A DNA stretch of 13,008 nt from an uncultured Coriobacteriales bacterium (GCA_934662525.1 CAKUKJ010000027.1:1-13008), one strand, 5' to 3'; shown: positions 1 to 7,260, counted from the stretch's first letter. Translations and numbers: made by a program. Notes: generated by a model from the letters alone, not told the origin.

Positions 1-87
1 GTCATGACCATGCCCGGCTTGCCGAAGGTCCCCGCCGCCGAGAAGATCGACGTGGACGAGACCGGCCGCATCACGGGGTTGTTCTAA
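1..87 (+). CDS. fhs: Formate--tetrahydrofolate ligase, C-terminal end (partial)
   Basis: The window opens inside a reading frame that ends at the TAA at 85-87. The 28 visible residues include [19 protein letters not shown] and end in ITGLF. This is the characteristic C-terminus of formyl-tetrahydrofolate synthetase, which makes 10-formyl-THF from formate, THF and ATP in the cytoplasm. No catalytic residues fall inside the window, so the call rests on the conserved tail and on the neighbour. FolD, the next enzyme of the one-carbon folate pathway, starts one base after this stop codon, which supports a shared transcript. The 5' part lies outside the window. Confidence 0.88.
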   Translation, partial: VMTMPGLPKVPAAEKIDVDETGRITGLF

Positions 88-88
88 G

Positions 89-958
89 ATGGCGACGATT
101 CTTGACGGCAAGGCCGTCGCCGCAAAGGTCAAGGCTGAGGCAGCAGAGCGCGTCGAGGTGCTCAAACGCAAAGGGTTCCCGTGCGGCTTGGCGGTCGTGC
201 TTGTCGGGGACGACCCGGCAAGCTCGGTGTATGTGCGCAACAAGCGCAAGGACTGCGCCGAAGTCGGCATCACGGCCTTCGACCACGACCTTCCCGCCAC
301 CTGCACCCAGGAGGAGCTTGAGGCGCTGCTCGATACGTTGAACCGCGACCCGCAGGTTTCGGGCATCCTCGTGCAGATGCCCCTGCCCGCGCACCTCGAT
401 GCGGAGCGGGCCATCGCGCACATCTCTCCCGAAAAAGACGTCGACGCGTTTCATCCCATCAACCTGGGGCGGCTTGTGCGTGGGCTTCCCGGGCCGCGCC
501 CCTGCACGCCTGCCGGCGTCATGCGCATCCTGCGCGAGTATGGCATCGACGTGGCCGGCAAACGCGCCGTGGTGCTGGGACGGTCCACCATCGTGGGCAA
601 GCCGATGGCCCTCATGCTCATGGCCCACGATGCAACGGTCACCATCTGCCACAGCCGCACGCCCAACAAGGCCGAGACCTCCCATCAGGCCGACATCGTC
701 ATCAGCGCCATCGGTCATGCCAATCTCGTGAAGGCCGACTGGATGCGCGAGGGCGCCGTCGTCATCGACGTGGGCATGAACCGCAATGAGGCGGGCAAGC
801 TTTGCGGCGACGTGGACTTCGCGGCTGTTGAGGGCATTGCGGGGGCCATCACGCCGGTGCCTGGAGGCGTGGGCCCCATGACGCGTGCGATGCTCATGCT
901 CAACTGCGTCACTGCGGCCGAGCGCCTGGCGGGCATGGACGCCTGTTGGCCCGAGTGA
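89..958 (+). CDS. folD: Bifunctional methylene-THF dehydrogenase / methenyl-THF cyclohydrolase FolD
   Basis: The predicted product has 289 residues, close to the usual FolD length of 280-300. It interconverts 5,10-methylene-THF and 5,10-methenyl-THF with NADP(H), and methenyl-THF and 10-formyl-THF by hydrolysis, in the cytosol. The N-terminal catalytic half has the family Tyr and Lys in [10 protein letters not shown] (Y48, K52), the VQMPLP motif (95-100) and the [10 protein letters not shown] motif (114-123). The NAD(P)-binding half has [11 protein letters not shown] (164-174), and near the C-terminus [10 protein letters not shown]. All key family motifs are intact. The ATG at 89 follows the fhs stop by one base, and only a weak GGGG stretch lies upstream, so translational coupling to fhs is likely. 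No clear hairpin terminator follows the TGA at 956-958. Confidence 0.97.
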   Translation: MATILDGKAVAAKVKAEAAERVEVLKRKGFPCGLAVVLVGDDPASSVYVRNKRKDCAEVGITAFDHDLPATCTQEELEALLDTLNRDPQVSGILVQMPLPAHLDAERAIAHISPEKDVDAFHPINLGRLVRGLPGPRPCTPAGVMRILREYGIDVAGKRAVVLGRSTIVGKPMALMLMAHDATVTICHSRTPNKAETSHQADIVISAIGHANLVKADWMREGAVVIDVGMNRNEAGKLCGDVDFAAVEGIAGAITPVPGGVGPMTRAMLMLNCVTAAERLAGMDACWPE

Positions 959-1034
959 CGCCTGCCATTGGCTTCCTTCGTTGAAATCGTTTGTTGATAT
1001 TGATGGGGAAATCAAAATAAATGGTTTCAGGTCT

Positions 1035-1063
1035 TTTCGAACCCTGAGCGTTTCGGGTATCAT
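1035..1063 (+). promoter_or_regulatory. Candidate promoter of the cold-shock gene
   Basis: A TATCAT box at 1058-1063 lies 17 bases after a poor -35 match, TTTCGA, at 1035-1040. The region from about 980 to 1025 upstream is notably AT-rich for this genome. Initiation near 1070 would give the csp mRNA a leader of about 95 nt. This is a motif match by eye only. Another candidate, TTGATA at 994-999 with TAAATG at 1018-1023, is possible. Confidence 0.3.
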
Positions 1064-1165
1064 AGGTAAGTGCGGTTCCAAAAAGGGATCGTGTTTTCTC
1101 GTAAGCTCACCCAAATGGCGCGCTTACTCGGTTTGCCCGTAAAAGGGTAGAAAGAAAGGCTAGAC

Positions 1166-1369
1166 ATGGCTCAGGGTACTGTTAAGTGGTTCAATCCGGA
1201 CAAGGGCTACGGCTTCATCTCTCGTGAGGATGGCGACGACCTGTTCGTGCACTTCTCCGAGATTCAGATGGACGGCTTCAAGACCCTGGACGAGGGCCAG
1301 AAGGTCGAGTTCGAGATCACCACTGGCCAGAACGGCAAGCTGCAGGCCAGCAACGTCCACAAGCTCTAA
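1166..1369 (+). CDS. Cold-shock domain protein (CspA family)
   Basis: This 67-residue single-domain protein is the normal size for bacterial CspA/CspB. It folds as a five-stranded OB barrel that binds single-stranded RNA and DNA and acts as an RNA chaperone in the cytoplasm. The RNP1 motif is visible as KGYGFI (about residues 13-18) and RNP2 as LFVHFSEI (about 26-33), after the typical opening [17 protein letters not shown]. An AAAGG Shine-Dalgarno at 1155-1159 lies six bases before the ATG. The gene has its own leader and a strong terminator, so it is probably monocistronic. The operon beyond it runs on the opposite strand and converges on it. Whether it is cold-induced or constitutive cannot be told from sequence. 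The exact csp letter is not assignable, so I leave the symbol empty. Confidence 0.97.
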   Translation: MAQGTVKWFNPDKGYGFISREDGDDLFVHFSEIQMDGFKTLDEGQKVEFEITTGQNGKLQASNVHKL

Positions 1370-1393
1370 GTTTTACCTTTAAGCGAAATGCTG

Positions 1394-1422
1394 AGGGGCG
1401 GCCTTCGGGTCGCCCCTTTTTT
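1394..1422 (+). terminator. Intrinsic terminator after the cold-shock gene
   Basis: A 10-bp stem (1394-1403 with 1408-1417, one G-U pair) closes on a UUCG tetraloop (1404-1407) and runs directly into six Ts (1417-1422). It lies 24 bases after the csp stop codon. Read on the minus strand, the same hairpin lies 32 bases beyond the end of the convergent HAD phosphatase gene. No good T-run follows it in that direction, so bidirectional use is possible but unproven. Confidence 0.92.
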
Positions 1423-1453
1423 ATGCAGTACAAGCCAAGCATGGCGCAGGACT

Positions 1454-2347
1454 TCATACGCGTGCGGCGGCAATGGCCTCCAGCAACTGCGGCACGGCAA
1501 GCTCGGCATTAGATGCGATCTCATAACGGCAAAGCCTCTTGACCGCCGGCATCGCGTTGGACACGCAAACGCTCAAGGGAAGCGCCTCAAGCATCGTGCG
1601 GTCGTTCATGGAGTCCCCAATGGCAATGACTTCATCGGGGCCCAGCCCACGCACGTCGAGAAGCATCTCGATGCCCCCAAGTTTTGTGTAGCCCCGTGCG
1701 GCCACGTCCACCCACTCCTCGCCACAGGCGCTGAACTCGAAGCTCCGCCCGAACTCCTTTGTCAGCTGCCGAGCCAGTAGGGGAGCACCGCGATGGGCGA
1801 CAACGGCAAGCTTGCTGATCTGCTTTTCCTCAAGGCCCTGCGTGGCTTTACGAATCTCGGCGGTGTGCAGGCTTTCGATCTTGGCGCGCACATAGTCGGC
1901 CTCCATGTCGAGGACATAGGGGTCTGCCTGGCCATATACCACAAATCCGAGGGGTCGTGGGTCGCACGAGATGTGCTGTAGAAGGGCGCATGCCGCATCA
2001 TAGGGGCAGTTCGCATGGCGCAACACCGTTCCGGCGCATGCGACGTCCATGCCGTTGCATGCTACGTAATCGAGGTCGAGCCCTTTGAAGGCTTCTCCGA
2101 AGAGCTGCCGCAGCGCAAAGACCGTTCGTCCTGTTGTGGGTATAAAGCGCACCCCGCTTGCTTGAACGGCACGAATGGCGTCAAGGGCCCCTGGCGGCAA
2201 CAGATGGCGCGTGTCAAGGAACGTTCCGTCGAGGTCGCAGAATATGGCCTTTACCGTCGGAGCCAGCGAAAGCAAATCCTCGGCACCCAAGCGTGTCATG
2301 CAGCTGCCGTCTTTAAGCTGCTTGTGTGCCGAGGATTCCATGGGCAT
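1454..2347 (-). CDS. Cof-type HAD-IIB family phosphatase
   Basis: The product has 297 residues from the ATG at 2347, or 281 if translation begins at the ATG at 2299. HAD-IIB (Cof) enzymes hydrolyse small phosphorylated metabolites such as sugar phosphates or nucleotides in the cytosol. The substrate here cannot be predicted. All four HAD motifs are visible: I, FCDLDGT with nucleophile D38 and acid D40; II, TTGRT around 71-75; III, K222 in the YTKLGG segment; IV, GDSMND (244-249). The cap region between motifs II and III is of C2B size. The frame stays open upstream to 2554, but that stretch overlaps the preceding gene and reads as Arg-rich shadow sequence, so the long start is rejected. Neither remaining start has a strong Shine-Dalgarno. 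The 2347 start leaves a 17-nt gap to the Ddl-like gene, consistent with the last position in that operon. Confidence 0.9.
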   Translation of the reverse strand: MPMESSAHKQLKDGSCMTRLGAEDLLSLAPTVKAIFCDLDGTFLDTRHLLPPGALDAIRAVQASGVRFIPTTGRTVFALRQLFGEAFKGLDLDYVACNGMDVACAGTVLRHANCPYDAACALLQHISCDPRPLGFVVYGQADPYVLDMEADYVRAKIESLHTAEIRKATQGLEEKQISKLAVVAHRGAPLLARQLTKEFGRSFEFSACGEEWVDVAARGYTKLGGIEMLLDVRGLGPDEVIAIGDSMNDRTMLEALPLSVCVSNAMPAVKRLCRYEIASNAELAVPQLLEAIAAARV

Positions 2348-2364
2348 GAAGCGGTTCGGCCTGT

Positions 2365-3309
2365 TTAGAGCAGCCGCTCGTCTGCAATCTCGCAGAACTC
2401 GTTGGCAAGCTCTGCGAGATTGATGTCGGCCGCTTTGAGGGCCGTCATGATCGGACCGCCCTCGGTGAGGTCCGGAGCAGCGTCGACGCCCAGGACGCGC
2501 GCGCATCCGCCGTCCCATACGAGGCGCACGCAGGCATAGTCGCGGCATCCGCATGCCAAGAACGTGTCAAGAGCCACGCGCTCGACTTCGCTGCGGATGG
2601 CCTGCGCGTCCTGCTCGTCGTCGGCAAGGCTCTTCAGCCTCACGGGAACTTGCCAGCTTGCGGCATTGTCAAGCGCGCCTGAAATCTCAATGGGAGGCAG
2701 CACGAGGATGTCGGAGAGGTCGCCCATGATAGCGACGACTACCTCGGTCCCTTGAATCAGCGGGTGTATGACGGCCTCCGCATCGGCGGACTTGATGGCG
2801 CTTGCTGCCTCAGCAAGCTCCTTTTGGTCATGCGTGACTTTGCCCGCATCCAAAAAGGCGGCGCCGTTCGCTCGCACGACCAGAGGGCCGTCTTGGCCGA
2901 GGCGCGCTTGCACCTGCCCCAGCTGACCGGTTTGGGCGAGTGCGTCCAGAACGGTCTTGTCAAGTACGACCTGCGGCAGGGCCTCCGTCTCGATGCTGCC
3001 TTGCGATGCGGCGTTCTTCACGATGGAGGCGAGCTGCGCCGCATCGCGACACCTAGCAATCGTCGCGGCGTCAGCCCCAAGATAGGGAATGCCCATCGCA
3101 TCGAGCAGCCGTTGGGCCGAGCCGGGCTCGCCCCACGCCTGCCCGCTTGCAACGACGGCAAAGTCGGGTTTTGCCATTTGCAGCGCCACGGGCAGAAGCT
3201 CGTTGCACACGATGCAGCTTACCTCGTTGCCCTCCTGCGCAAAGGCCTGCAAAAGGCCCGTGCTCGCCTGCGTCTCTTCATGAACCAAAATCGCGATGTT
3301 GCGTGCCAT
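2365..3309 (-). CDS. Degenerate D-alanine--D-alanine ligase-like ATP-grasp protein
   Basis: This 314-residue protein follows the order of D-Ala-D-Ala ligase. Residues 49-80 (with WGEPGS and LLDAMGIPYLG) match the Ddl N-domain. Residues 142-197 match the ATP-grasp central domain, including VTHDQKELAEA and IQGTEVVVAIMGD. LPPIEI (204-209) matches the Ddl LPxxEI segment, and 255-282 matches the C-terminal metal site. Key residues are altered. The SSxG glycine loop is replaced around 149-156, the ATP-binding Lys appears as R146, and the metal-binding E-x-N-T-x-P-G-x-T reads GVDAAPDLT (274-282), with the Glu and Asn gone. D-Ala-D-Ala synthesis is therefore doubtful. It may be an inactive paralogue, a regulator or a ligase of changed chemistry. 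An AAGGAG Shine-Dalgarno at 3314-3319 supports the ATG at 3309. It lies 62 nt after ricT, probably in the same operon. Confidence 0.72.
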   Translation of the reverse strand: MARNIAILVHEETQASTGLLQAFAQEGNEVSCIVCNELLPVALQMAKPDFAVVASGQAWGEPGSAQRLLDAMGIPYLGADAATIARCRDAAQLASIVKNAASQGSIETEALPQVVLDKTVLDALAQTGQLGQVQARLGQDGPLVVRANGAAFLDAGKVTHDQKELAEAASAIKSADAEAVIHPLIQGTEVVVAIMGDLSDILVLPPIEISGALDNAASWQVPVRLKSLADDEQDAQAIRSEVERVALDTFLACGCRDYACVRLVWDGGCARVLGVDAAPDLTEGGPIMTALKAADINLAELANEFCEIADERLL

Positions 3310-3371
3310 CGTTCTCCTTGCCTGGTCTGAGGTCCCCGTGCACCGCTCGTCGAATGCGTTGGGTCGTCCTT

Positions 3372-4187
3372 CTATTCAGTGGGTCCGGCGGCAACTTGCC
3401 CTGCTCCGCCTTTGTCCCCGGGGCGCCTGCGCCGACGGGTCGCTTGACCGGAGGGGCGTTCTTCGCCGGGCTGCCCTGTCTTGCCCTCGGAGGGCTTTTC
3501 TTGGGCGGGTTTGGAGTGCCTGCGGCGCTCTGCCTGGTGGCGGGGTTGCTTTACGTCTCCAGCCGCCTGGTTGCGTGAGGTCTGAGATTCGCCTGCGGGC
3601 CTGCTTGCCTGTGTTGCTTGGCCTTGAGACCTCTGGCGCTGCCCTTGCCGCTGTCCTTGATTGGCGTGCCCGTTGCCTGTCTCGTTGGCCTGCGCCTGCC
3701 TGCTGTTTGGCGCGGCCGTGCCCTGGTCGGCGCTGACGACGCTGTGATGACGTCGCGTGCGCCTCTGAGGCTCGCCCGTGCCTTCCGATCGGCCTTGCCC
3801 TGGCGTGTTTGCGCCTGCGGGCCGGGCGATGTTGGCGCCGCCTGCCCGGCGCTGCCTGCGCCCTTCCACGTTGCCCTCTTTGGAGGCGGAGCCGGCCGCA
3901 TCTGCCTTTTCGGCTGGCAGGCCCGAGCGCCTGGCGTCTGCAGAATCGCCGGCGGTGGTTTTGGGCGCGCGTCGCGGGCGCATGCCGCCTCCGCGGGGGC
4001 CGCGCTTGCGCCCGTCGTCCTGCGAGCCGTCGGCCTTTCGCGCATCGTCTGCATTTTCCTGCTGGGAGGGCCTGGATTGCCTGCGCGGCTTTCGGCCCTG
4101 TGTGGGTTCGGCTGCTGTGTCGGGCCGGTCGGCGGCCTTGCGCTTGCGCGGGGTGCGCTGGGAGTCGAGCAACGACATGTCGAGCGC
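3372..4187 (-). other. Low-complexity basic tail of RicT (coding subregion)
   Basis: This part of the ricT frame, about residues 317-587, has no recognisable domain. It consists of interleaved Arg/Lys clusters (for example RKRK, GRKPRRQSR, RRRRRPGDK), Gln-Gly-rich stretches such as QGQRQGQRQRSQGQ, and acidic spacers (DDARKADGSQDDGR). The composition is that of an intrinsically disordered RNA-binding or condensate-forming segment, but the function is inferred from composition only. The coding frame is unbroken through it. Confidence 0.7.
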
Positions 4188-5135
4188 GTAGCCGTCTGCC
4201 TGGCCGTTTGCCCGGTCGAGCTCGGCGAGCTGCATGGCTATCTCGGCCGTGCCGAGCGCCTCGAGAGCCTCGCGCGTCACGGTGTCGGGGCGCAAGGGGA
4301 TGTTCTGTTCCTTGGCGCGTTTGCAGCACCCCTCGCTGCACGTCATGTCTTTGAGCGCGATAGTAAACGATTTGCCGTTTTCCAGGCGCAGCACAAGCGT
4401 TTCCTTCGGCGTGTTGTACTCTACGATTTTCGCCTTGCCCAGCGGCGTGTCGATGAGATTGTTCTTTTTGGGCGCGCGTTGCTTGAAATCGCGATATGCG
4501 TCGAACTCATAGCGCAGGCAGCACATGAGCCTGCCGCACACGCCCGAGATCTTCGAAGAGTTGAGGGGCAGGTCCTGTTCCTTGGCCATGCGAATGGAGA
4601 CGGGCTGGAACTGTCCCCCGAACCTCACACAGCACAGCTCCTGCCCGCAGGGGGCATAGCCTCCTGCGAGGCGCGCCTCGTCGCGCACGCCGATTTGGCG
4701 CATGTCGACGCGCTGGTGGAATGTGGCTGCCAGGTCGCGCACGAGGTCTCTAAAATCGACGCGATCCTCTGCCGCAAAATAGAACACGACCTTCTCGCCG
4801 CCGAAGAGGAATTCCACGCCCACCGGTTTGATGTCCAGGCCGCTTTCTTTTACAAGCCTGCGAAAGACGGACATGGCCTCGTCTCCCTGGGCCGCAAGCT
4901 CCTCGGCGCGGGCGATGTCCTTGTCGGTTGCGATGCGCACGACGAGCTTGAGTTCCCCCTTCCCCTTCATCTCGTTGTCGGGCACGTTGAAGGGGTCGGC
5001 CGTTGCCAGGCCGAACTCCGTTCCGCGCTCTGTCGCGACGATGACGTGGTCGCCGGCTTTTGCCTGGCTTTTGCCCGGGTTGAACCACAGGTCCTGGGCG
5101 TTGAAGTGCATGCGCACGGGAATTACGGTCGGCAC
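3372..5135 (-). CDS. ricT: RicT/YaaT-like PSP1-domain protein with long basic tail
   Basis: The product has 587 residues from a GTG start. Residues 1-315 form a PSP1 domain like B. subtilis RicT (YaaT, about 275 residues). That protein works with RicA and RicF in the Y-complex, which carries Fe-S clusters and modulates RNase Y cleavage of mRNAs. The cysteines C163, C168, C169, C200 and C205 have the spacing of the cluster-binding cysteines of RicT, and C206 adds another. A further CSEGCC group lies at 266-271. Residues from about 316 to the end form a low-complexity tail rich in Arg, Gln, Gly, Lys, Pro and Ala, with no predicted fold. The GTG at 5133-5135 was chosen because AAGGAG lies 8 nt upstream. 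It overlaps the holB end by 13 nt. An internal ATG at 5111 would remove 8 residues. The tmk-holB-ricT order matches Firmicutes. Confidence 0.93.
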   Translation of the reverse strand: MPTVIPVRMHFNAQDLWFNPGKSQAKAGDHVIVATERGTEFGLATADPFNVPDNEMKGKGELKLVVRIATDKDIARAEELAAQGDEAMSVFRRLVKESGLDIKPVGVEFLFGGEKVVFYFAAEDRVDFRDLVRDLAATFHQRVDMRQIGVRDEARLAGGYAPCGQELCCVRFGGQFQPVSIRMAKEQDLPLNSSKISGVCGRLMCCLRYEFDAYRDFKQRAPKKNNLIDTPLGKAKIVEYNTPKETLVLRLENGKSFTIALKDMTCSEGCCKRAKEQNIPLRPDTVTREALEALGTAEIAMQLAELDRANGQADGYALDMSLLDSQRTPRKRKAADRPDTAAEPTQGRKPRRQSRPSQQENADDARKADGSQDDGRKRGPRGGGMRPRRAPKTTAGDSADARRSGLPAEKADAAGSASKEGNVEGRRQRRAGGANIARPAGANTPGQGRSEGTGEPQRRTRRHHSVVSADQGTAAPNSRQAQANETGNGHANQGQRQGQRQRSQGQATQASRPAGESQTSRNQAAGDVKQPRHQAERRRHSKPAQEKPSEGKTGQPGEERPSGQATRRRRRPGDKGGAGQVAAGPTE

Positions 5136-6220
5136 GGGAGCATCTCCTTGAGTTCTAGCAGCATGGCCTCGACGGCGAGTCGGGGCTGCACGTTTTTTTC
5201 GATGCGCCGAATGGCGCGTCCTATTGTTTCGATACCGCTGAGCAGGGTGTCTTGCCCAAGTTGGGCAAACGTTGCGGCGGCATCGGCAAAGTCTCCGGTC
5301 GAAGGGACTGACGCGGGATTTGCCCCCAGCATGAGGGCGTCGCGCAGAAAGGCACGCTGTGCCCCCAGCGCCGCCATGATACCCGAACGCATCGCAGCTG
5401 TGAGCTGGCGTTTGTGCCTGTCTGCCACCTCCTTCAACGCCCCGGCGCCCAAAATGCCCTGGGCTTGGGCATACTCGGCCTCCTGGGCCTCGCAGAGGGC
5501 TTGCGTCGAGGTCTTCACCGCGTCGTTGAGCGCCATGGCCTGGGTCATCGCCCAAATCTCGTCGTGGCGGGCAAGGCCTGTCAGCGTCTCAAGCGCGCAT
5601 GTGCGCACGGCCCATTTAGCCTCATCGGACAGATACTGGGCTGCGACCTGCGTGTCGGGGCAGAAGGCAAGCGCCGCATGGCAGCGGGCCTCGCTTTGTC
5701 CCGTGGCGCCCATGAGGTCTGCGACGGTCTGTTCCTCGCTGCGGGCGGGAAAGCGGAGCGTCTGGCAGCGGGACACTATCGTGGGCAGCACCGCGTCGGC
5801 CGATGTGGCAAGCAGAACGAACACGGTGTCCGACGGCGGCTCCTCAAGGCTCTTGAGCAGGGCGTTCGCCGATGCGGAAGTGAGAAGTTGCGCGTCGGAC
5901 ATCATATACACCTTGCGCGGGGAGCAGATGGGGGAGAGCTGCACGTCGTCGAGCATCTCACGTATCTGCCCCACGAGGTATCCCGTGGCGCTGCCTGGTT
6001 CCATGCGGTGTATGTCGGGGTGGGAGCGTGCGAGTTCCGAAGGCCCGATATCTGCAAGTCGGGCGATGGCGGCGTTTGCCAGCATCATGGCCGCGTCGGA
6101 TTTCGCCGAGTTCGAGGGTCCCGTGAGCAGGTAGGCGTGGCCCACCTCGCCGGCGTCGCAAAGCTGCGCCACGAGCCTGCCGGAGCCTCCCCAAGCCTGG
6201 GCCATGTCGGCGGCCCTCAT
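5123..6220 (-). CDS. holB: DNA polymerase III clamp loader delta-prime subunit
   Basis: The product has 365 residues, typical of bacterial delta-prime, the stator of the clamp loader that places the beta clamp on primed DNA. Residues 28-45 (HAYLLTGPSNSAKSDAAM) correspond to the HAxLFxGPxGxGK region. The P-loop is altered, with Asn and Ala in place of two glycines but K40 kept, as is common in a subunit that need not hydrolyse ATP. ANALLKSLEEPP (118-129) and IVSRCQ (148-153) are hallmark delta-prime segments, and the SRC sensor motif is intact. The four cysteines of the usual AAA+ zinc module, expected around 50-75, are missing. The ATG at 6220 overlaps the tmk stop as ATGA, and AGGAGG lies 6 nt upstream. 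The frame is open upstream to 6448, but that part is a shadow of tmk. Confidence 0.94.
   Translation of the reverse strand: MRAADMAQAWGGSGRLVAQLCDAGEVGHAYLLTGPSNSAKSDAAMMLANAAIARLADIGPSELARSHPDIHRMEPGSATGYLVGQIREMLDDVQLSPICSPRKVYMMSDAQLLTSASANALLKSLEEPPSDTVFVLLATSADAVLPTIVSRCQTLRFPARSEEQTVADLMGATGQSEARCHAALAFCPDTQVAAQYLSDEAKWAVRTCALETLTGLARHDEIWAMTQAMALNDAVKTSTQALCEAQEAEYAQAQGILGAGALKEVADRHKRQLTAAMRSGIMAALGAQRAFLRDALMLGANPASVPSTGDFADAAATFAQLGQDTLLSGIETIGRAIRRIEKNVQPRLAVEAMLLELKEMLPCRP
5144..5149 (-). promoter_or_regulatory. Shine-Dalgarno deciding the GTG start of ricT
   Basis: AAGGAG on the minus strand lies 8 nt before the GTG at 5133-5135, inside the last codons of holB. The first ATG downstream, at 5111, is 32 nt from this site, which is too far. 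This favours the GTG start and means that ribosomes ending holB can restart on ricT. Confidence 0.75.
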
Positions 6221-6921
6221 CGGGTCCCTCCTGCAAGAATCCCCTGCGAGGCCGGCACGCTTTGAGGCAGGTCGAACAGGTCGGCGAGCTCGGCGCGGAC
6301 GCGCCCCCAGACCTCCTGAGTGCTGCCCGAGGCGTCGACGACGCGCACGCGTGCGGGCTCGTCCTGGGCAATCTGCAAGAAGCCGGCTCGCACGCGCTCG
6401 TGAAACGCGTCGGGTTCGCGCTCCATCCGGTCTGCGCCCTGTGCGCACGCGCGCACATGTGCCGCCTCCGGGTTCATGTCGAGCACGAGCGTCCGGTCGG
6501 GGGCGAGGCCCGCGCAGGCCATCCTGTTGGCGCTCCTTGCAAGAGGCGCCCCCAATTCCCGACCGAATCCCTGGTAGGCGAGGGTGGAGTCAAAGAACCT
6601 GTCGCACACGACGACGCGGCCGCGTGCAAGGGCCGGCAGTATGACGCGCTCGACAAGCTGGGCGCGGGCGGCCTCGAAGAGAAGCAGCTCTGCGGTCGGG
6701 GCGATGTCGAGGCCCTGCTTGTCGAGCAGTATGGTGCGCACCGCTTCCCCCAAGGCCGTCGCTCCCGGCTCACGCACGCGCAACGTCTCGTACCCGGCCT
6801 TGTCAAGCGCCTGCTCCAGCAGGCTGATCTGCGTCGTCTTGCCGACGCCGTCGAGACCTTCGAAGCTGATGAGTGCCCCGGGGCTGTTGGGGCGAGTGCC
6901 AGAATGGGCGGCGTTTGCCAT
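6217..6921 (-). CDS. tmk: Thymidylate kinase
   Basis: The product has 234 residues. It phosphorylates dTMP to dTDP with ATP, an essential step of dTTP supply in the cytosol. The P-loop FEGLDGVGKTT (20-30, with K28), the VREPGATALGEAVR segment (49-62; Arg-Glu-Pro-Gly is typical) and CDRFFDSTLAYQG (106-118, the DR-x-S motif) are all present. Length and order fit bacterial Tmk. The ATG at 6921 was chosen because it places about 16 residues before the first strand, as in homologues. An in-frame ATG at 6945 and a TTG at 6951 are alternatives without better ribosome sites, and the purine-rich GAGAAAGAAG upstream of 6921 is a weak match. It is the first gene of a minus-strand operon whose order tmk-holB-ricT is also seen in B. 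subtilis. Confidence 0.95.
   Translation of the reverse strand: MANAAHSGTRPNSPGALISFEGLDGVGKTTQISLLEQALDKAGYETLRVREPGATALGEAVRTILLDKQGLDIAPTAELLLFEAARAQLVERVILPALARGRVVVCDRFFDSTLAYQGFGRELGAPLARSANRMACAGLAPDRTLVLDMNPEAAHVRACAQGADRMEREPDAFHERVRAGFLQIAQDEPARVRVVDASGSTQEVWGRVRAELADLFDLPQSVPASQGILAGGTR
6227..6232 (-). promoter_or_regulatory. Shine-Dalgarno deciding the holB start
   Basis: AGGAGG on the minus strand lies six bases before the ATG at 6218-6220, within the last codons of tmk. With the ATGA stop/start overlap it indicates coupled translation of tmk and holB. It also argues against the longer open frame that continues upstream across tmk. Confidence 0.8.
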
Positions 6922-6967
6922 GAGGCTTCTTTCTCGTTTCGGCATGGGCAATGCATAGAATTAAAGA

Positions 6968-6973
6968 AGTATA
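6968..6973 (-). promoter_or_regulatory. Candidate -10 box for the tmk operon
   Basis: TATACT on the minus strand lies about 47 nt upstream of the chosen tmk ATG, in an AT-rich pocket. It matches TATAAT at five of six positions. No good -35 hexamer is found 16-18 bases upstream, so the call is weak. Confidence 0.3.
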
Positions 6974-7144
6974 GACAACTATTGTGTGTGCTGCGTGACT
7001 GGCCAGGCAAACACGCTGGGGCGCGCTGAATCGGTCAAATCATCGTTGGAAGACGGAAGCCACCGTCTGCACGCCCTTGTTTCTCGGTTTTTCTTTCTGC
7101 TGCCTGTGTTGTTCACCGTTTTGGGCGTCGTCCCTTTTTTGGGG

Positions 7145-7153
7145 TGCTATAGT
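7145..7153 (+). promoter_or_regulatory. Candidate extended -10 promoter for transaldolase-rho
   Basis: TGCTATAGT reads as a TGN-extended -10 with TATAGT (five of six matches to TATAAT). The -35 position is poor, which extended -10 promoters tolerate. Transcription would begin near 7160 and leave a leader of about 110 nt before the GTG at 7272. Seen by motif only. Confidence 0.45.
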
Positions 7154-7260
7154 GACTCCGTATCCCTTTCCCTCATACATGGCCGCCTATGGGCGGCGGG
7201 CGCGTCCGATGGAGGCGCGTGTCATGGCGAGGGAGAGATAAATCATTGGTTTGCAATGAA

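Noticed and set aside
71..1114. 347-codon minus-strand open frame
   Set aside because: It is antisense to folD. It is His/Arg/Asp-rich without motifs and ends beyond the gene by chance.
2348..2554. N-terminal extension of the HAD phosphatase and an equivalent extension of holB (6221-6448)
   Set aside because: Both overlap the upstream gene in another frame and read as Arg/Pro/Gly-rich shadow. HAD motif I and the holB ribosome site set much later starts.
5136..5555. Upstream extension of ricT
   Set aside because: It overlaps the holB coding region and has no PSP1 homology. AAGGAG before the GTG at 5135 marks the real start.
3618..6134. 838-codon plus-strand open frame
   Set aside because: It lies wholly opposite ricT and holB, which have firm domain and motif evidence. 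Its translation shows no family motif, and the length is an effect of high GC content.
7179..7241. 20-codon frame in the transaldolase leader called as a gene
   Set aside because: No Shine-Dalgarno and a composition explained by GC-rich DNA. It is kept only as a low-interest observation.
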